The notes under the pieces: model-generated | What the model was told of the DNA's origin: nothing | The model's database searches: none | What the model saw: the letters and a program-made list of their open reading frames with translations, nothing else | Translations under genes and position numbers: made by a program | Shown here: one piece after another, positions 21,374-29,346 of the stretch | Numbering within the stretch: position 1 is the first letter of the stretch | Layout: each line of letters opens with the position of its first letter | From: Nocardioides baculatus | GTDB taxonomy: Bacteria > Actinomycetota > Actinomycetes > Propionibacteriales > Nocardioidaceae | Direction of reading: 5' to 3' | DNA length: 64,000 nt | Assembly: GCF_016735675.1 (NCBI RefSeq) | Contig: NZ_JAERSG010000002.1 | Coordinates: 558,001 to 622,000 of the forward strand

Positions 21374-21804
21374 CGAAGGTCCTCGTCCTCAACGGACCCA
21401 ACCTCGGCCGCCTCGGTCGCCGCCAGCCGGAGATCTACGGCTCGACGACCCACGCCGAGCTCGCGCACCAGTGCGTCGGGTGGGGGAGCGACCTCGGCCT
21501 CGACGTCGAGGTGCGCCAGACCAACCACGAGGGCGAGCTCCTCGACTGGCTCAACACCGCGGCCGACGACGGCGACAGCGTCGTGCTCAACGCCGGCGCC
21601 TGGACGCACTACTCACTCGCCCTCTGGGACGCCTGCGCCCAGCTCACGGGTCCGCTGGTCGAGGTGCACATCTCCGACCCGAAGCAGCGCGCCGAGGAGT
21701 TCCGCCACACCTCGGTCGTCGAGCCCCACGCCGCGCTGACGATCGCCGGCGAGGGCATCGACGGCTACCGGCAGGCCCTTGCCTACCTCGCCGCGCCCGC
21801 CTAG
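21370..21804 (+). CDS. aroQ: Type II 3-dehydroquinate dehydratase
   Basis: Dehydrates 3-dehydroquinate to 3-dehydroshikimate; dodecameric type II enzyme. The N-terminus [24 protein letters not shown] is near-canonical in pattern, with the active-site Tyr in EIYG; [20 protein letters not shown] and VEVHISDP (catalytic His region) follow. 144 residues. Its ATG overlaps the DUF402 stop. It is the last shikimate gene in this run; aroA, aroF/G and aroD are not in the window. Confidence 0.96.
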   Translation: [144 protein letters not shown]

Positions 21805-21846
21805 ACCTCACTTCCGTCCCGCTGGGGCCGGGTCCACACTCCAGGG

Positions 21847-22413
21847 ATGCGGGTGCGCTACGTCCTGACGGCCCTGGTGGTCGCGCTGGTGACGGGTGTC
21901 GTCTGCGTCGGCGGCCTGTCCCGGCTCGCGATGTCGCTGCTGGCGAGCCGCAACCCTCAGGCCGCCGGGCGGACCAGCGACGACGGATTCGAGATGGGGG
22001 TGGTCACGCTCGACGGGTCGATGAACCTGGTGGTGCTCGGTCTCGCGGTCGGCGTGGTCGGGTGGCTGGTGTACCTCGTCGCGCGGCCGTTGCTGTTCGG
22101 TCCGACGTGGTTCCGCTGGTTCTGCCTCAGCATCCCGCCGGGCGTGGTCGTCGCGAGCATGGTCGTGCACCCCGATGGCGTGGACTTCACCCTTCTCGGC
22201 CCCCTCTGGCTCACGGTCGGCCTCTTCGTGCTGGTGCCCGCTGCCTACGGCCCGCTCGTGCACGGCGCGATGCTCCGGATCGGGGGTACGCCGCCGGGCG
22301 CGGGCCTCGCGGCCGGCGCACCCGCCGTGGCGTGGACCCTGCGCGCCTTCTTCGCCGCGCTGTCCGTCGTCGCGCTGGTGTCGCTCGCGGGGGACATCCG
22401 CGCCCTGGCCTGA
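21847..22413 (+). CDS. Hypothetical polytopic membrane protein
   Basis: Not recognised. 188 residues with about five hydrophobic segments (starting VLTALVVALVTGVVCVGG, then NLVVLGLAVGVVGWLVYLVA and others), short loops and a cytoplasmic-looking basic end. CACACT lies 6 bases before the ATG, one base off the leaderless pattern. A 17-bp inverted repeat starts 12 bases after the stop. No neighbour suggests a role. Confidence 0.75.
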   Translation: MRVRYVLTALVVALVTGVVCVGGLSRLAMSLLASRNPQAAGRTSDDGFEMGVVTLDGSMNLVVLGLAVGVVGWLVYLVARPLLFGPTWFRWFCLSIPPGVVVASMVVHPDGVDFTLLGPLWLTVGLFVLVPAAYGPLVHGAMLRIGGTPPGAGLAAGAPAVAWTLRAFFAALSVVALVSLAGDIRALA

Positions 22414-22424
22414 CCGCCCCTCGG

Positions 22425-22470
22425 GACGTCATACGGACGGGGCAACCGTTTGGCCCGTCCGTATGACGTC
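22425..22470. terminator. Perfect 17-bp inverted repeat
   Basis: The arms 22425-22441 and 22454-22470 (outer end GACGTCATACGG) are exact inverted copies around a 12-base loop. It is the longest perfect hairpin I found in the window. Position after a stop codon favours terminator function, but there is no U-run and the right arm reaches to 26 bases before the next start, so an operator or structured RNA remains possible. Confidence 0.6.
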
Positions 22471-22495
22471 CTCGGTCCGTGCGACTCTTGTCCTC

Positions 22496-22780
22496 GTGGA
22501 CGAGGCAGACCGGGTCGAGATCAGCGCGATGGCGATCAACGTCGCGATCCCCGAGGACCTGCGGTGGCGCGACACCCGCCGCGACGAGGAGTTCGAGCTC
22601 CAGTCGCTGACCATCCGGATGCTGCCGGACGGCTCGCTCGCGGCGAAGGCCTACGGACGACCGGTCGCCGGCGGTCGCGGGGCGTACGTCTCGTTCCCCG
22701 TGCCCGACCGCCCCGAGCTGACCGCGCTGGTCGCGGCGGCCGCCGACGAGGCCTCGCGCAGATGGGCCACCCACGTCTGA
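22496..22780 (+). CDS. Hypothetical 94-residue protein
   Basis: Not recognised. The protein begins MDEADRVEISAMAINVAIPE and consists of alternating short strands and a C-terminal helix; no signal peptide or membrane helix. GTG 22496 is preferred: an in-frame ATG at 22463 lies inside the right arm of the 17-bp hairpin, while GACTCT stands 7 bases before the GTG, close to a leaderless promoter. The gene ends 12 bases before the PhzF-like gene and may share its transcript. Confidence 0.65.
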   Translation: MDEADRVEISAMAINVAIPEDLRWRDTRRDEEFELQSLTIRMLPDGSLAAKAYGRPVAGGRGAYVSFPVPDRPELTALVAAAADEASRRWATHV

Positions 22781-22792
22781 TCTGATGGGCCG

Positions 22793-23632
22793 GTGCTGCC
22801 CTTCCGCCAGGTCGATGTCTTCAGCGCCGAGCCGTGGCTCGGCAACCCGCTCGCGGTCGTCCACGACGCCGACGGGCTGAGCGACGAGCAGATGCGGCGC
22901 TTCGCGCGCTGGACGAACCTCTCCGAGACCACGTTCCTCTGCACGCCCACCGACCCGGCCGCGGACTACCGGGTCCGGATCTGGACCACGGCGGGCGAGC
23001 TGCCCTTCGCCGGGCACCCCACGATCGGCAGCGCGCACGCGTGGCTGGAGGCCGGCGGCGTCCCGCACGGCGAGGTGATCATGCAGGAGTGCGGTGCCGG
23101 CCTGGTCGACGTACGCCGCTCCCCGCGGCTCGGCTTCACCGCTCCGCCGCTGGTGCGCTCGGGTGCCGTGGCGGACGACCTGCGGGCGCGGATCGTCACC
23201 GGGCTCGGCATCGACGACGCCGTGGTCGCCGACATGGCGTGGATCGACAACGGCCCCGGCTGGGTCGGGGTCGACCTGGGGTCCGCTCAGGCCGTGCTCG
23301 ACGTGGTCCCCGACATCGCCGCCTTCACCGACCTCAAGGTGACCGTGCTGGGCCGCTGGGACGACGCCCGGGCGGCCGAGCTCGGCGCGGATGTCGAGGT
23401 GCGGGCCTTCTTCGCCGACGGCCGCGACTTCGCCGAGGACCCGGTGACGGGGTCGGCCAACGCCGGGCTGGCCCAGTGGCTGGTCGGGACCGGCGCGCTG
23501 CCGACGTCGTACACCTCCCGGCAGGGGAGCGTGATCGGTCGCGAGGGGCGGGTTCGGATCGAGGCCGACGGCGAGCGCGTGTGGGTGTCGGGCGACGCCG
23601 TCACCCGGATCGTCGGCGAGGTCGACCTCTAG
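22793..23632 (+). CDS. PhzF-family isomerase/epimerase
   Basis: Diaminopimelate-epimerase fold enzyme of the PhzF family, 279 residues. Family landmarks are present: FARWTNLSETTFL with the catalytic Glu, the GELPFAGHPTIGSAHAW block, and DPVTGSANAGLAQWL in the second half. PhzF itself isomerises a phenazine precursor, but most family members have unknown substrates, and no phenazine genes lie nearby. GTG start, 12 bases after the small hypothetical gene. Confident as a family member, not as a phenazine enzyme. Confidence 0.9.
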   Translation: MLPFRQVDVFSAEPWLGNPLAVVHDADGLSDEQMRRFARWTNLSETTFLCTPTDPAADYRVRIWTTAGELPFAGHPTIGSAHAWLEAGGVPHGEVIMQECGAGLVDVRRSPRLGFTAPPLVRSGAVADDLRARIVTGLGIDDAVVADMAWIDNGPGWVGVDLGSAQAVLDVVPDIAAFTDLKVTVLGRWDDARAAELGADVEVRAFFADGRDFAEDPVTGSANAGLAQWLVGTGALPTSYTSRQGSVIGREGRVRIEADGERVWVSGDAVTRIVGEVDL

Positions 23633-23748
23633 CTGCTCGTCAGAGCGCGACGGCCCGATATCGGTAGGACTGCCGATGTGGCGGTCGCCCGTCCGGCAGC
23701 AGACTCGGGCCCAGGCCTCGCCCCCTGAGCGAGGCCGGGGAGGGAACC

Positions 23749-23937
23749 ATGCGTACGGTGCTGAGCAGGAGCGCGCACGCGGACCAGCTGGAGGCCGAGG
23801 TCCGGGACGCGACGTGCTGCGTCGCCACCGACCGGTGCTGGTCGTGCGAGCTCACGCTGGTGGAGGTCCGCGCCATCCGGCGCGACGCGCTCCTGCACTC
23901 GATCGGGACGGTCCGGCCGCGGAGGGCCGCCCGATGA
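23749..23937 (+). CDS. Small Cys-containing protein
   Basis: 62 residues, not recognised. A Gly-rich AGGGA-type ribosome site (GGGGAGGGAACC) directly precedes the ATG. The middle carries four Cys (CCVATDRCWSC region), spaced like a possible metal site, and the C-terminus is Arg-rich. The stop codon overlaps the next ATG (ATGA), so the pair is translationally coupled, which supports both being real. Confidence 0.6.
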   Translation: MRTVLSRSAHADQLEAEVRDATCCVATDRCWSCELTLVEVRAIRRDALLHSIGTVRPRRAAR

Positions 23938-24281
23938 TGGTCCGTGACGGAGCAGCGGGAGCCGGCAGTGGGGGCCGGGTCCCGCCGTCCGTGATCGGCA
24001 TCAGCCGGAGCGAGCGTCGGGACGCGGACCGGGGTCGCGCCGCACTCGAGTTCGGGTCGGACGCCGCCGCGGCGCTCGATCTGCTCGACCTGCTCGAGCT
24101 CGCCTGGCACGACTCGCACGGTGACGTGACGCCGCCGGCCCACGTCGTCCAGGACGTGTGGGTGGTCGCCGAGGGGGATCTCGGTAGGCTGGCGTCCGCC
24201 TCGCGGCTCGCCGTCGTCGACTGGCGGGACCTGCGCCTGGCAGCGGACGAGGTGCGGTCCCGGCTCACGGAGCGTGCCTGA
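23934..24281 (+). CDS. Hypothetical 115-residue protein coupled to the small Cys protein
   Basis: Not recognised. Starts in the ATGA overlap with the 62-residue gene. The N-terminal ~25 residues are Gly/Ser-rich and variable; residues ~40-115 look like a compact helical domain (ALDLLDLLELAWHDSHGDVT, then VVAEGDLGRLASASRLAVVDW). No membrane segment. The pair could be a small regulator or toxin-antitoxin-like unit, but no motif supports either. A ~70-base gap separates it from the convergent NAD(P)-binding gene. Confidence 0.6.
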   Translation: MMVRDGAAGAGSGGRVPPSVIGISRSERRDADRGRAALEFGSDAAAALDLLDLLELAWHDSHGDVTPPAHVVQDVWVVAEGDLGRLASASRLAVVDWRDLRLAADEVRSRLTERA

Positions 24282-24352
24282 CAGCGCGTCCCGGGGAAGC
24301 GCTGTTCAGGGACCGACCTGGTCTGCGGGGCGGGTCGGCTCCCGTGCCTCGG

Positions 24353-25003
24353 TCAGAGCGCGGCGAGCCACGCGTCGACGGGCACGTCGCCGTCGCCGAA
24401 GACGAGGGTCGTCCGCGACGCGCGCTCGTCCTCGAGCACCGCGGCCGCGACCTGTGCGACGAGCTCTCGCGACGTCTCGTCACCGTCGTTGAAGGTCGCG
24501 TCCGGGTTGACCGAGCCGGTGCTCGGCTCGAGGGTGAGCGTGCCGGGACCGAGGATCGTCCACCCGAGCCCGGTCGAGCGCAGGTGCTCGTCCGCGGCGA
24601 TCTTCGCGTCCTGGTAGTGCCGGAACGGGTTGTCCTCGGGCACCAGGGCGTCCCTCGTGGCACCGGAGAACGACACCATCACGTAGCGCTCGACGCCCGC
24701 GGCAACGGCGGCGTCCATCGAGCGGATCGCCGCGTCGCGGTCGACGGCGTACGTCCGCTCGGGGCTGCCGCCGCCCGCGCCGGCGGACCACACGACGGCG
24801 TCGGTCCCCTCGAGCTGCGAGGTGAGGGACTCGAGGTCGGCGTCCTCCACCGAGGACACGAGCGCGGCGGCGCCGGTGGCCTCGACGTCGTCGACGTGGT
24901 CGGGGTTGCGAACGACGGACGTGACCTCGTGCCCGGCGTCGACGAGGAGCGGGGCCAGGAGGAGGGCGATCTTGCCGTGACCGCCGAAGATGGTGATGCG
25001 CAT
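24353..25003 (-). CDS. NAD(P)-binding oxidoreductase-like protein (atypical SDR/NmrA type)
   Basis: 216 residues with an N-terminal Rossmann turn (MRITIFGGHGKIALLLAP) and a second conserved area around RYVMVSFSGA and NPFRHYQDAKIAADEHL, where Tyr and Lys replace the classical YxxxK arrangement (YQDAK). Such atypical SDRs bind NAD(P)H and include quinone reductases and redox sensors; the substrate is unknown. ATG 25003 is fixed by a TACCGT box 7 bases upstream. Divergent from the kinase-fold gene with only 18 bases between the starts. Confidence 0.87.
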   Translation of the reverse strand: MRITIFGGHGKIALLLAPLLVDAGHEVTSVVRNPDHVDDVEATGAAALVSSVEDADLESLTSQLEGTDAVVWSAGAGGGSPERTYAVDRDAAIRSMDAAVAAGVERYVMVSFSGATRDALVPEDNPFRHYQDAKIAADEHLRSTGLGWTILGPGTLTLEPSTGSVNPDATFNDGDETSRELVAQVAAAVLEDERASRTTLVFGDGDVPVDAWLAAL

Positions 25004-25010
25004 GTGTGCC

Positions 25011-25016
25011 ACGGTA
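25011..25016 (-). promoter_or_regulatory. -10 box, leaderless promoter
   Basis: On the minus strand TACCGT is followed by 7 bases and the ATG at 25003. It lies within the 18-bp gap to the divergent gene. Confidence 0.55.
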
Positions 25017-25021
25017 GCCGG

Positions 25022-25837
25022 GTGCAGACGTCGACCCACGCGCTGACCATCGGCGAGACCGAGGTGCGCAAGGAGTTCGTCGCCGACCACGAGGTCCAGG
25101 CCGAGCGCGAGTGGGCGATCCTCACGCTCCTGGCGGAGCACGCGCCCGGCCTCGCGCCCCGCCCGCTGCGCCGCGAGGACGGCGCGACGCCGGTGATCGT
25201 GATGGAGCGGATCCCGGGCGCACACCTCGAGCCGCGGCCGCTGACCCCCACCCAGACGGAGGCGCTCGGGACGTCGCTGCGCCGGCTGTACGACGTACCG
25301 GTCGAGGCCGCGCGCGACGCCGGCGTCGGCGAGCGGCGGTATCCCGCGGGCCGGCTCGCGAGCGAGATGGTCGGGTGGCTCGCGGACGACTACGACCTCG
25401 ACGAGTGTCGGGACCCGGCCCTGGTGGCCGACGCGCTGGACGCCGCGCGGGCCTGGGTCGCCGCACCGCCGCTGCCCGAGCCGCGGCTGAGCGCGCTCGG
25501 CATCGCCGACCTCAACCCGGCCAACGTGATGTGGGACGGGCGGGTCGCCCGGCTCGTCGACTTCGAGGACGGTGGCCTCAGCGATCCGGCCTACGAGCTG
25601 GCGGACCACGTCGAGCACCTCGGCAGCCGCCTCCCGGGGGTGTACGACGTCCACGCACTGTCGGCCGCCGTTGGCCTCGACGACGAGGAGCACGGGCGGA
25701 TGGAGGCCTACCGACCGCTCTTCGCGGTCTTCTGGCTCGCGATGCTGCTGCCGGGCAACGGGGCGTGGCGACGCAACCCGCCGGGCACGACCGAGGCGCA
25801 CGCCGAGCATTTCATGAGCCTCGTGGGCGCCCACTAG
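25022..25837 (+). CDS. Aminoglycoside phosphotransferase-fold protein
   Basis: 271 residues with the APH/choline-kinase fold. The catalytic loop reads GIADLNPANVMWD, retaining Asp and Asn but with Ile-Ala in place of the usual His-Gly, and the metal-binding motif is VDFEDGG. The N-terminal lobe (VRKEFV ... PVIVMERIPG) is complete. Most chromosomal members act on small hydroxyl or amino metabolites rather than drugs, so resistance is not implied. GTG 25022 lies 18 bases from the divergent start; its promoter must overlap the neighbour's. The extended open frame upstream is not used. Confidence 0.82.
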   Translation: MQTSTHALTIGETEVRKEFVADHEVQAEREWAILTLLAEHAPGLAPRPLRREDGATPVIVMERIPGAHLEPRPLTPTQTEALGTSLRRLYDVPVEAARDAGVGERRYPAGRLASEMVGWLADDYDLDECRDPALVADALDAARAWVAAPPLPEPRLSALGIADLNPANVMWDGRVARLVDFEDGGLSDPAYELADHVEHLGSRLPGVYDVHALSAAVGLDDEEHGRMEAYRPLFAVFWLAMLLPGNGAWRRNPPGTTEAHAEHFMSLVGAH

Positions 25838-25840
25838 ACT
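25835..25840 (+). promoter_or_regulatory. Putative -10 box of efp-nusB
   Basis: TAGACT overlaps the stop codon of the preceding gene and gives a leader of about 55 bases before the efp ATG. Confidence 0.5.
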
Positions 25841-25899
25841 GTCGCGTCGGCGCGAGCGCCGTGATTCCTTGAAAACTCGACGAAGGCGGACGGATACAG

Positions 25900-26463
25900 A
25901 TGGCTAGCACCAACGACCTCAAGAACGGCATGGTCCTCCGGATCGAGGGGCAGCTCTGGGCCGTCGTCGAGTTCCAGCACGTCAAGCCCGGCAAGGGCCC
26001 GGCCTTCGTGCGCACCAAGCTCCGCAACGTCGAGTCGGGCAAGAACGTCGACAAGACCTTCAACGCCGGCACCAAGGTCGAGACGGCCAACGTCGACAAG
26101 CGGACCATGCAGTACCTCTACAACGACGGCTCGTCCTACGTCTTCATGGACACCAGCACCTACGAGCAGCTCGAGGTGGCTCCCGAGATCGTCGGTGACG
26201 CCAAGAACTTCATGCTGGAGAACCAGGAGGCGATCGTCGCCACCAACGACGGCCGTGTGCTCTTCATCGAGCTGCCCGCATCCGTCGAGCTGCTGATCTC
26301 CGAGACCGAGCCGGGCCTCCAGGGCGACCGCTCGACCGGCGGCACCAAGCCCGCCACGCTCGAGACCGGCCACACCATCGCCGTGCCGCTCTTCATCACG
26401 ACCGGCGAGAAGGTCAAGGTCGACACCCGCGACTCGTCCTACCTCGGCCGCGTCAAGGCCTGA
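25900..26463 (+). CDS. efp: Translation elongation factor P
   Basis: Relieves ribosome stalling at polyproline stretches. 187 residues with the three beta-barrel domains: KOW-like N-terminal domain ([22 protein letters not shown]), the tip loop [13 protein letters not shown] with the conserved Lys, and the C-terminal signature around [23 protein letters not shown]. The Lys at the loop may be unmodified, as in other actinobacteria; this is inferred. nusB follows 9 bases later. Confidence 0.98.
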   Translation: MASTNDLKNGMVLRIEGQLWAVVEFQHVKPGKGPAFVRTKLRNVESGKNVDKTFNAGTKVETANVDKRTMQYLYNDGSSYVFMDTSTYEQLEVAPEIVGDAKNFMLENQEAIVATNDGRVLFIELPASVELLISETEPGLQGDRSTGGTKPATLETGHTIAVPLFITTGEKVKVDTRDSSYLGRVKA

Positions 26464-26472
26464 GCGCGCCAC

Positions 26473-26883
26473 GTGGCTGCCCGTTCCAAGGCCCGCAAGC
26501 GCGCGCTGGACATCCTGTTCGCCTCCGAGCTCCGCTCCGAGGACCCCGTCGTGGCGCTCGACCGCGCCATCGAGGCCGGTGAGGGACCGACCAACGACTA
26601 CACCGCCACGCTCGTGCGTGGCGTGGTCGAGCACCAGTCCCGCATCGACGAGGTGCTGACGACCTACAGCAAGAGCTGGACGCTCGCGCGGATGCCCGCG
26701 GTCGACCGCAACGTGCTCCGCATCGGCGTCTACGAGCTGCTGTGGGGCGACTCCGATGTGCCTCAGTCGGTCGCGGTCAGCGAGGCGCTGCACCTCGTGC
26801 AGGACCTCTCGACCGACGACTCGCCGGCCTTCGTCAACGGGTTGCTCGGCTCGGTGATGCGCGACCGCGCCACCCTGGTCTGA
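26473..26883 (+). CDS. nusB: Transcription antitermination factor NusB
   Basis: Binds boxA RNA with NusE to promote antitermination of rRNA operons. 136 residues, all-helical, beginning MAARSKARKRALDILFASEL and containing RMPAVDRNVLRIGVYELLW and the C-terminal AVSEALHLVQDLSTDDSPAFVNGLL block. GTG start, 9 bases after efp, the common efp-nusB order. A weak 5-bp hairpin (CACCC/GGGTG) lies just after the stop. Confidence 0.97.
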   Translation: MAARSKARKRALDILFASELRSEDPVVALDRAIEAGEGPTNDYTATLVRGVVEHQSRIDEVLTTYSKSWTLARMPAVDRNVLRIGVYELLWGDSDVPQSVAVSEALHLVQDLSTDDSPAFVNGLLGSVMRDRATLV

Positions 26884-26936
26884 CCCGCCACCCTCACATG
26901 GGTGACCGCACGTCGCCAGTGAACAGGTGTACGTCC

Positions 26937-26942
26937 TAGGTT
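26937..26942 (+). promoter_or_regulatory. -10 box, leaderless promoter
   Basis: TAGGTT is followed by 6 bases and ATG 26949. Confidence 0.6.
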
Positions 26943-26948
26943 GAGGCC

Positions 26949-27761
26949 ATGAGCACCCCCGCCGACACCGCCGAGTCCGTCCACCAGAGCAAGTGGATGG
27001 ACTACGCCATCAAGATCGGCCTGGTCACCTACGGCGTCGTCCACCTCCTCGTCGGCTGGCTGGCCCTCCAGCTCGCGTTCGGCGACAAGGAGGACCAGGC
27101 GTCCAGCTCCGGCGCCCTCCACTACCTCTCCCAGCAGCCGCTCGGCGGCTTCCTGATCTGGGTGATCGCGATCGGGATGCTGTTCCTGGTCGTCTGGCGG
27201 CTGCTGGAGTTCGCCTTCGGCTACCCGGAGGAGTCCGACGACAAGAAGCGCTGGCGCAAGCGGGCGACCTCGCTGGGCAAGGCCGTCATCTACGGCGTCA
27301 TCTCCTACAGCGCGTTCAAGACCGCGACCGGCAACGGCGGGGGCAAGGGCGGCAGCGACTCGATGACGGCAAAGGTCATGAACTGGCCGGGCGGCCAGCT
27401 GCTGGTCGGCGCGGCCGCACTCGCGATCATCGGCTACGGGATCTCCCTCATCATCCGCGGCTGGACCGAGAAGTTCCGCGAGAACCTCGACGCCCAGGGG
27501 CAGTCGGGCCAGGACGGGTCGGCCTACGTCACCATCGGCAAGGTCGGCTACATCGCCAAGGGCGTCTCGATCGTCCTCGTCGGCGGCCTGTTCGGCTACG
27601 CCGCGATCACGCACGAGGCGAAGAAGTCCGGCGGCCTCGACCAGGCCCTCCAGAAGGTGCTCGAGTTCCCGTTCGGCCAGGTCATCCTCGCGGTGATCGC
27701 CGTCGGCATCGCCGCCTACGGCGTCTTCTGCTTCGCGCGGGCCAAGCACCTCTCGCGGTGA
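26949..27761 (+). CDS. DUF1206 family membrane protein
   Basis: 270 residues with six predicted membrane helices arranged as three similar hairpins; each repeat starts with a G-YG/GLV pattern (IGLVTYGVVHLLVGW, SLGKAVIYGVISYSAFK, GKVGYIAKGVSIVLVG), the DUF1206 hallmark. Function unknown; the family is common in actinobacteria. Transcription is probably leaderless. It ends 3 bases from the convergent TetR gene without a visible terminator. Confidence 0.9.
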   Translation: MSTPADTAESVHQSKWMDYAIKIGLVTYGVVHLLVGWLALQLAFGDKEDQASSSGALHYLSQQPLGGFLIWVIAIGMLFLVVWRLLEFAFGYPEESDDKKRWRKRATSLGKAVIYGVISYSAFKTATGNGGGKGGSDSMTAKVMNWPGGQLLVGAAALAIIGYGISLIIRGWTEKFRENLDAQGQSGQDGSAYVTIGKVGYIAKGVSIVLVGGLFGYAAITHEAKKSGGLDQALQKVLEFPFGQVILAVIAVGIAAYGVFCFARAKHLSR

Positions 27762-27764
27762 GTC

Positions 27765-28466
27765 CTACGCCGTGGTCGGCGCGCCCGCGGTCGCGGCGAG
27801 CGCCGTGGCGACCATGTGGTCGCGCACCTGCTCGGCCGTGACCCGGCTGATCCGGGGTACGCCGGGCGCCTCCTCGCTGACGAGCATGGCCACGCGCCCG
27901 AGCTGGAGCGTGCCCAGCCCGCTGGCGTAGAGCATGTTGGCCAGCAGCGCGGGGTCGTCGACGTGGAAGTCGCCGCTCGCCGCGCCGGACTCGATGGTGC
28001 GCGTCAGGACCGACAGGCAGCCGCCGATGGCCTGCCCGAGGCGGTACATCGCGCTCTCGCTGACCTCCTCCAGCAGGTCGCCGCCGGGCCTGCGCATGAT
28101 CGACTGCGCGCAGTCGACGAAGGCCGGGTGCGCCAGGCCGTAGCCGACGAACGCCTCCACCAGCCGTACCAGCTGGGAGCGGGGCTCGACGGTCGTCGCG
28201 GCGGCGTCCTCGAGCGCGACCCGGAGCTCGTCGAGGTACTGCACCAGGGTGAGGCTGAACAGCTCCTCCTTGCCGGTGAAGTGCCGGTAGATGATCGCCC
28301 GGTTGATCCCGACCGCCCGGGCGATGTCCTCGATCTGGGCGTCGCGGACACCGCGCTCGTCGAAGAGCCGGCGGGTCGCGGAGATGATCTCGGCCTCGCG
28401 GAGCCGTCGACGGGCCGCGGCGCCACCGCTGCCCGCGGTCGTCCCCTGCGTCGGCTCCGTGCTCAT
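27765..28466 (-). CDS. TetR/AcrR family transcriptional regulator
   Basis: 233 residues. The N-terminal helix-turn-helix is in IEDIARAVGINRAIIYRHF, followed by the family's FTGKEELF helix; the C-terminal ligand domain is all-helical and contains a VTLTRTIESGAASG-like dimer-helix region. The first ~20 residues (Thr/Gly/Ala) are a flexible tail. A TAGACT box 7 bases upstream fixes ATG 28466; the open frame continues far upstream but is not used. Divergent from the serine protease gene, which is therefore a candidate target. A GGAGG/CCTCC repeat (28484-28496) lies between them but also resembles a ribosome site. Confidence 0.92.
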   Translation of the reverse strand: MSTEPTQGTTAGSGGAAARRRLREAEIISATRRLFDERGVRDAQIEDIARAVGINRAIIYRHFTGKEELFSLTLVQYLDELRVALEDAAATTVEPRSQLVRLVEAFVGYGLAHPAFVDCAQSIMRRPGGDLLEEVSESAMYRLGQAIGGCLSVLTRTIESGAASGDFHVDDPALLANMLYASGLGTLQLGRVAMLVSEEAPGVPRISRVTAEQVRDHMVATALAATAGAPTTA

Positions 28467-28473
28467 GGCGGCC

Positions 28474-28479
28474 AGTCTA
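28474..28479 (-). promoter_or_regulatory. -10 box, leaderless promoter of the TetR gene
   Basis: Minus-strand TAGACT is followed by 7 bases and ATG 28466. Confidence 0.6.
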
Positions 28480-28512
28480 GGGAGGAGGACGCCTCCGCCG
28501 AGGTGTGGTTCC

Positions 28513-29346
28513 ATGCGATGCATGGCTGCCCTCGGACTCCGTCGCCTCGTGCTGGTCCTCCTGGTCGTGCTGTTCGCGCCGCTCGCACCGGCCGGCGCAG
28601 CCGCCCCTGACAGCCGGTTCGCAGGTACCGCTCGACTGCCCGGTTGCTCCGGCGCCGTGGTCCGCTGGGCGTCCGCGCTCGACTCCGATCCGGCCGTGGT
28701 GATCACCAACGGCCACTGCGTCCGCCTCCCGTTCCTGGGCGGGCGCGAGACGTTGGTCGACGTCAAGCAGTACAAGTTGATCGAGCTGCTCGACGGTGCC
28801 GGCGGCGTCGCGGCGACCGTCCGCGGGACCCGGCTGGCGTACGCCACCATGTATCGCACCGATCTCGCCGTCTACGAGCTCCGCGAGACGTACGCCGACC
28901 TCGCGGCGGCCGGCGTCACCCCGCTCACCCTCGCCACCCGCGGGCCGGCACGGGGTGACAGGATCCGGATCCCGTCCGGCTACTGGGTCGAGCAGCGCTC
29001 CTGCACCACTACCGGGACGGCGTACCGGCTCCACGAGCGCGACTGGGACTGGCAGCGCTCGATCCGGCTCCCGGCCCTCGACGGCTGTCGGATCCGCGGC
29101 GGCTACTCCGGCTCGCCGATCGTGTCCCGCGAGACCGGTGAGGTCGTCGGGATCGCGAACACCGGCTACGTCGGCGGGCGACGCTGCATCGACTCCGCCT
29201 GCGAGGAGAACCAGCGCGGCGCCGTGCGGATGGTGCGCAACATGAACTACGGCCAGCAGACCTGGCTGCTGACCACGTGCATCGGCCCCGACCGGCGGTT
29301 CGACCTCTCGGTGGCCGGCTGCCGGCTGCCGGAGCCGCGAGGCTAG
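28513..29346 (+). CDS. Secreted trypsin-like serine protease
   Basis: 277 residues with a Sec-type signal peptide (hydrophobic core LVLVLLVVLFAPLAPAGAAA). The catalytic triad of chymotrypsin-like proteases is recognisable: His in VVITNGHC, Asp in YRTDLAVYEL and Ser in RGGYSGSPIVS. Cys residues in GCSG, NGHC and several C-terminal positions could form disulfides. Start ATG 28513 has GAGGTG 8 bases upstream; ATG 28522 in the same frame is equally possible. Its target is unknown. The gene abuts the convergent acetyltransferase gene with no spacer. Confidence 0.85.
   Translation: MRCMAALGLRRLVLVLLVVLFAPLAPAGAAAPDSRFAGTARLPGCSGAVVRWASALDSDPAVVITNGHCVRLPFLGGRETLVDVKQYKLIELLDGAGGVAATVRGTRLAYATMYRTDLAVYELRETYADLAAAGVTPLTLATRGPARGDRIRIPSGYWVEQRSCTTTGTAYRLHERDWDWQRSIRLPALDGCRIRGGYSGSPIVSRETGEVVGIANTGYVGGRRCIDSACEENQRGAVRMVRNMNYGQQTWLLTTCIGPDRRFDLSVAGCRLPEPRG

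Noticed and set aside
22463..22465. ATG start for the 94-residue hypothetical gene
   Set aside because: It lies inside the right arm of the 17-bp hairpin; GTG 22496 has a promoter-like box at proper spacing.
28484..28496. GGAGG-ACG-CCTCC repeat as TetR operator
   Set aside because: Arms are only 5 bp and also resemble a ribosome-binding sequence; not enough to call a site.
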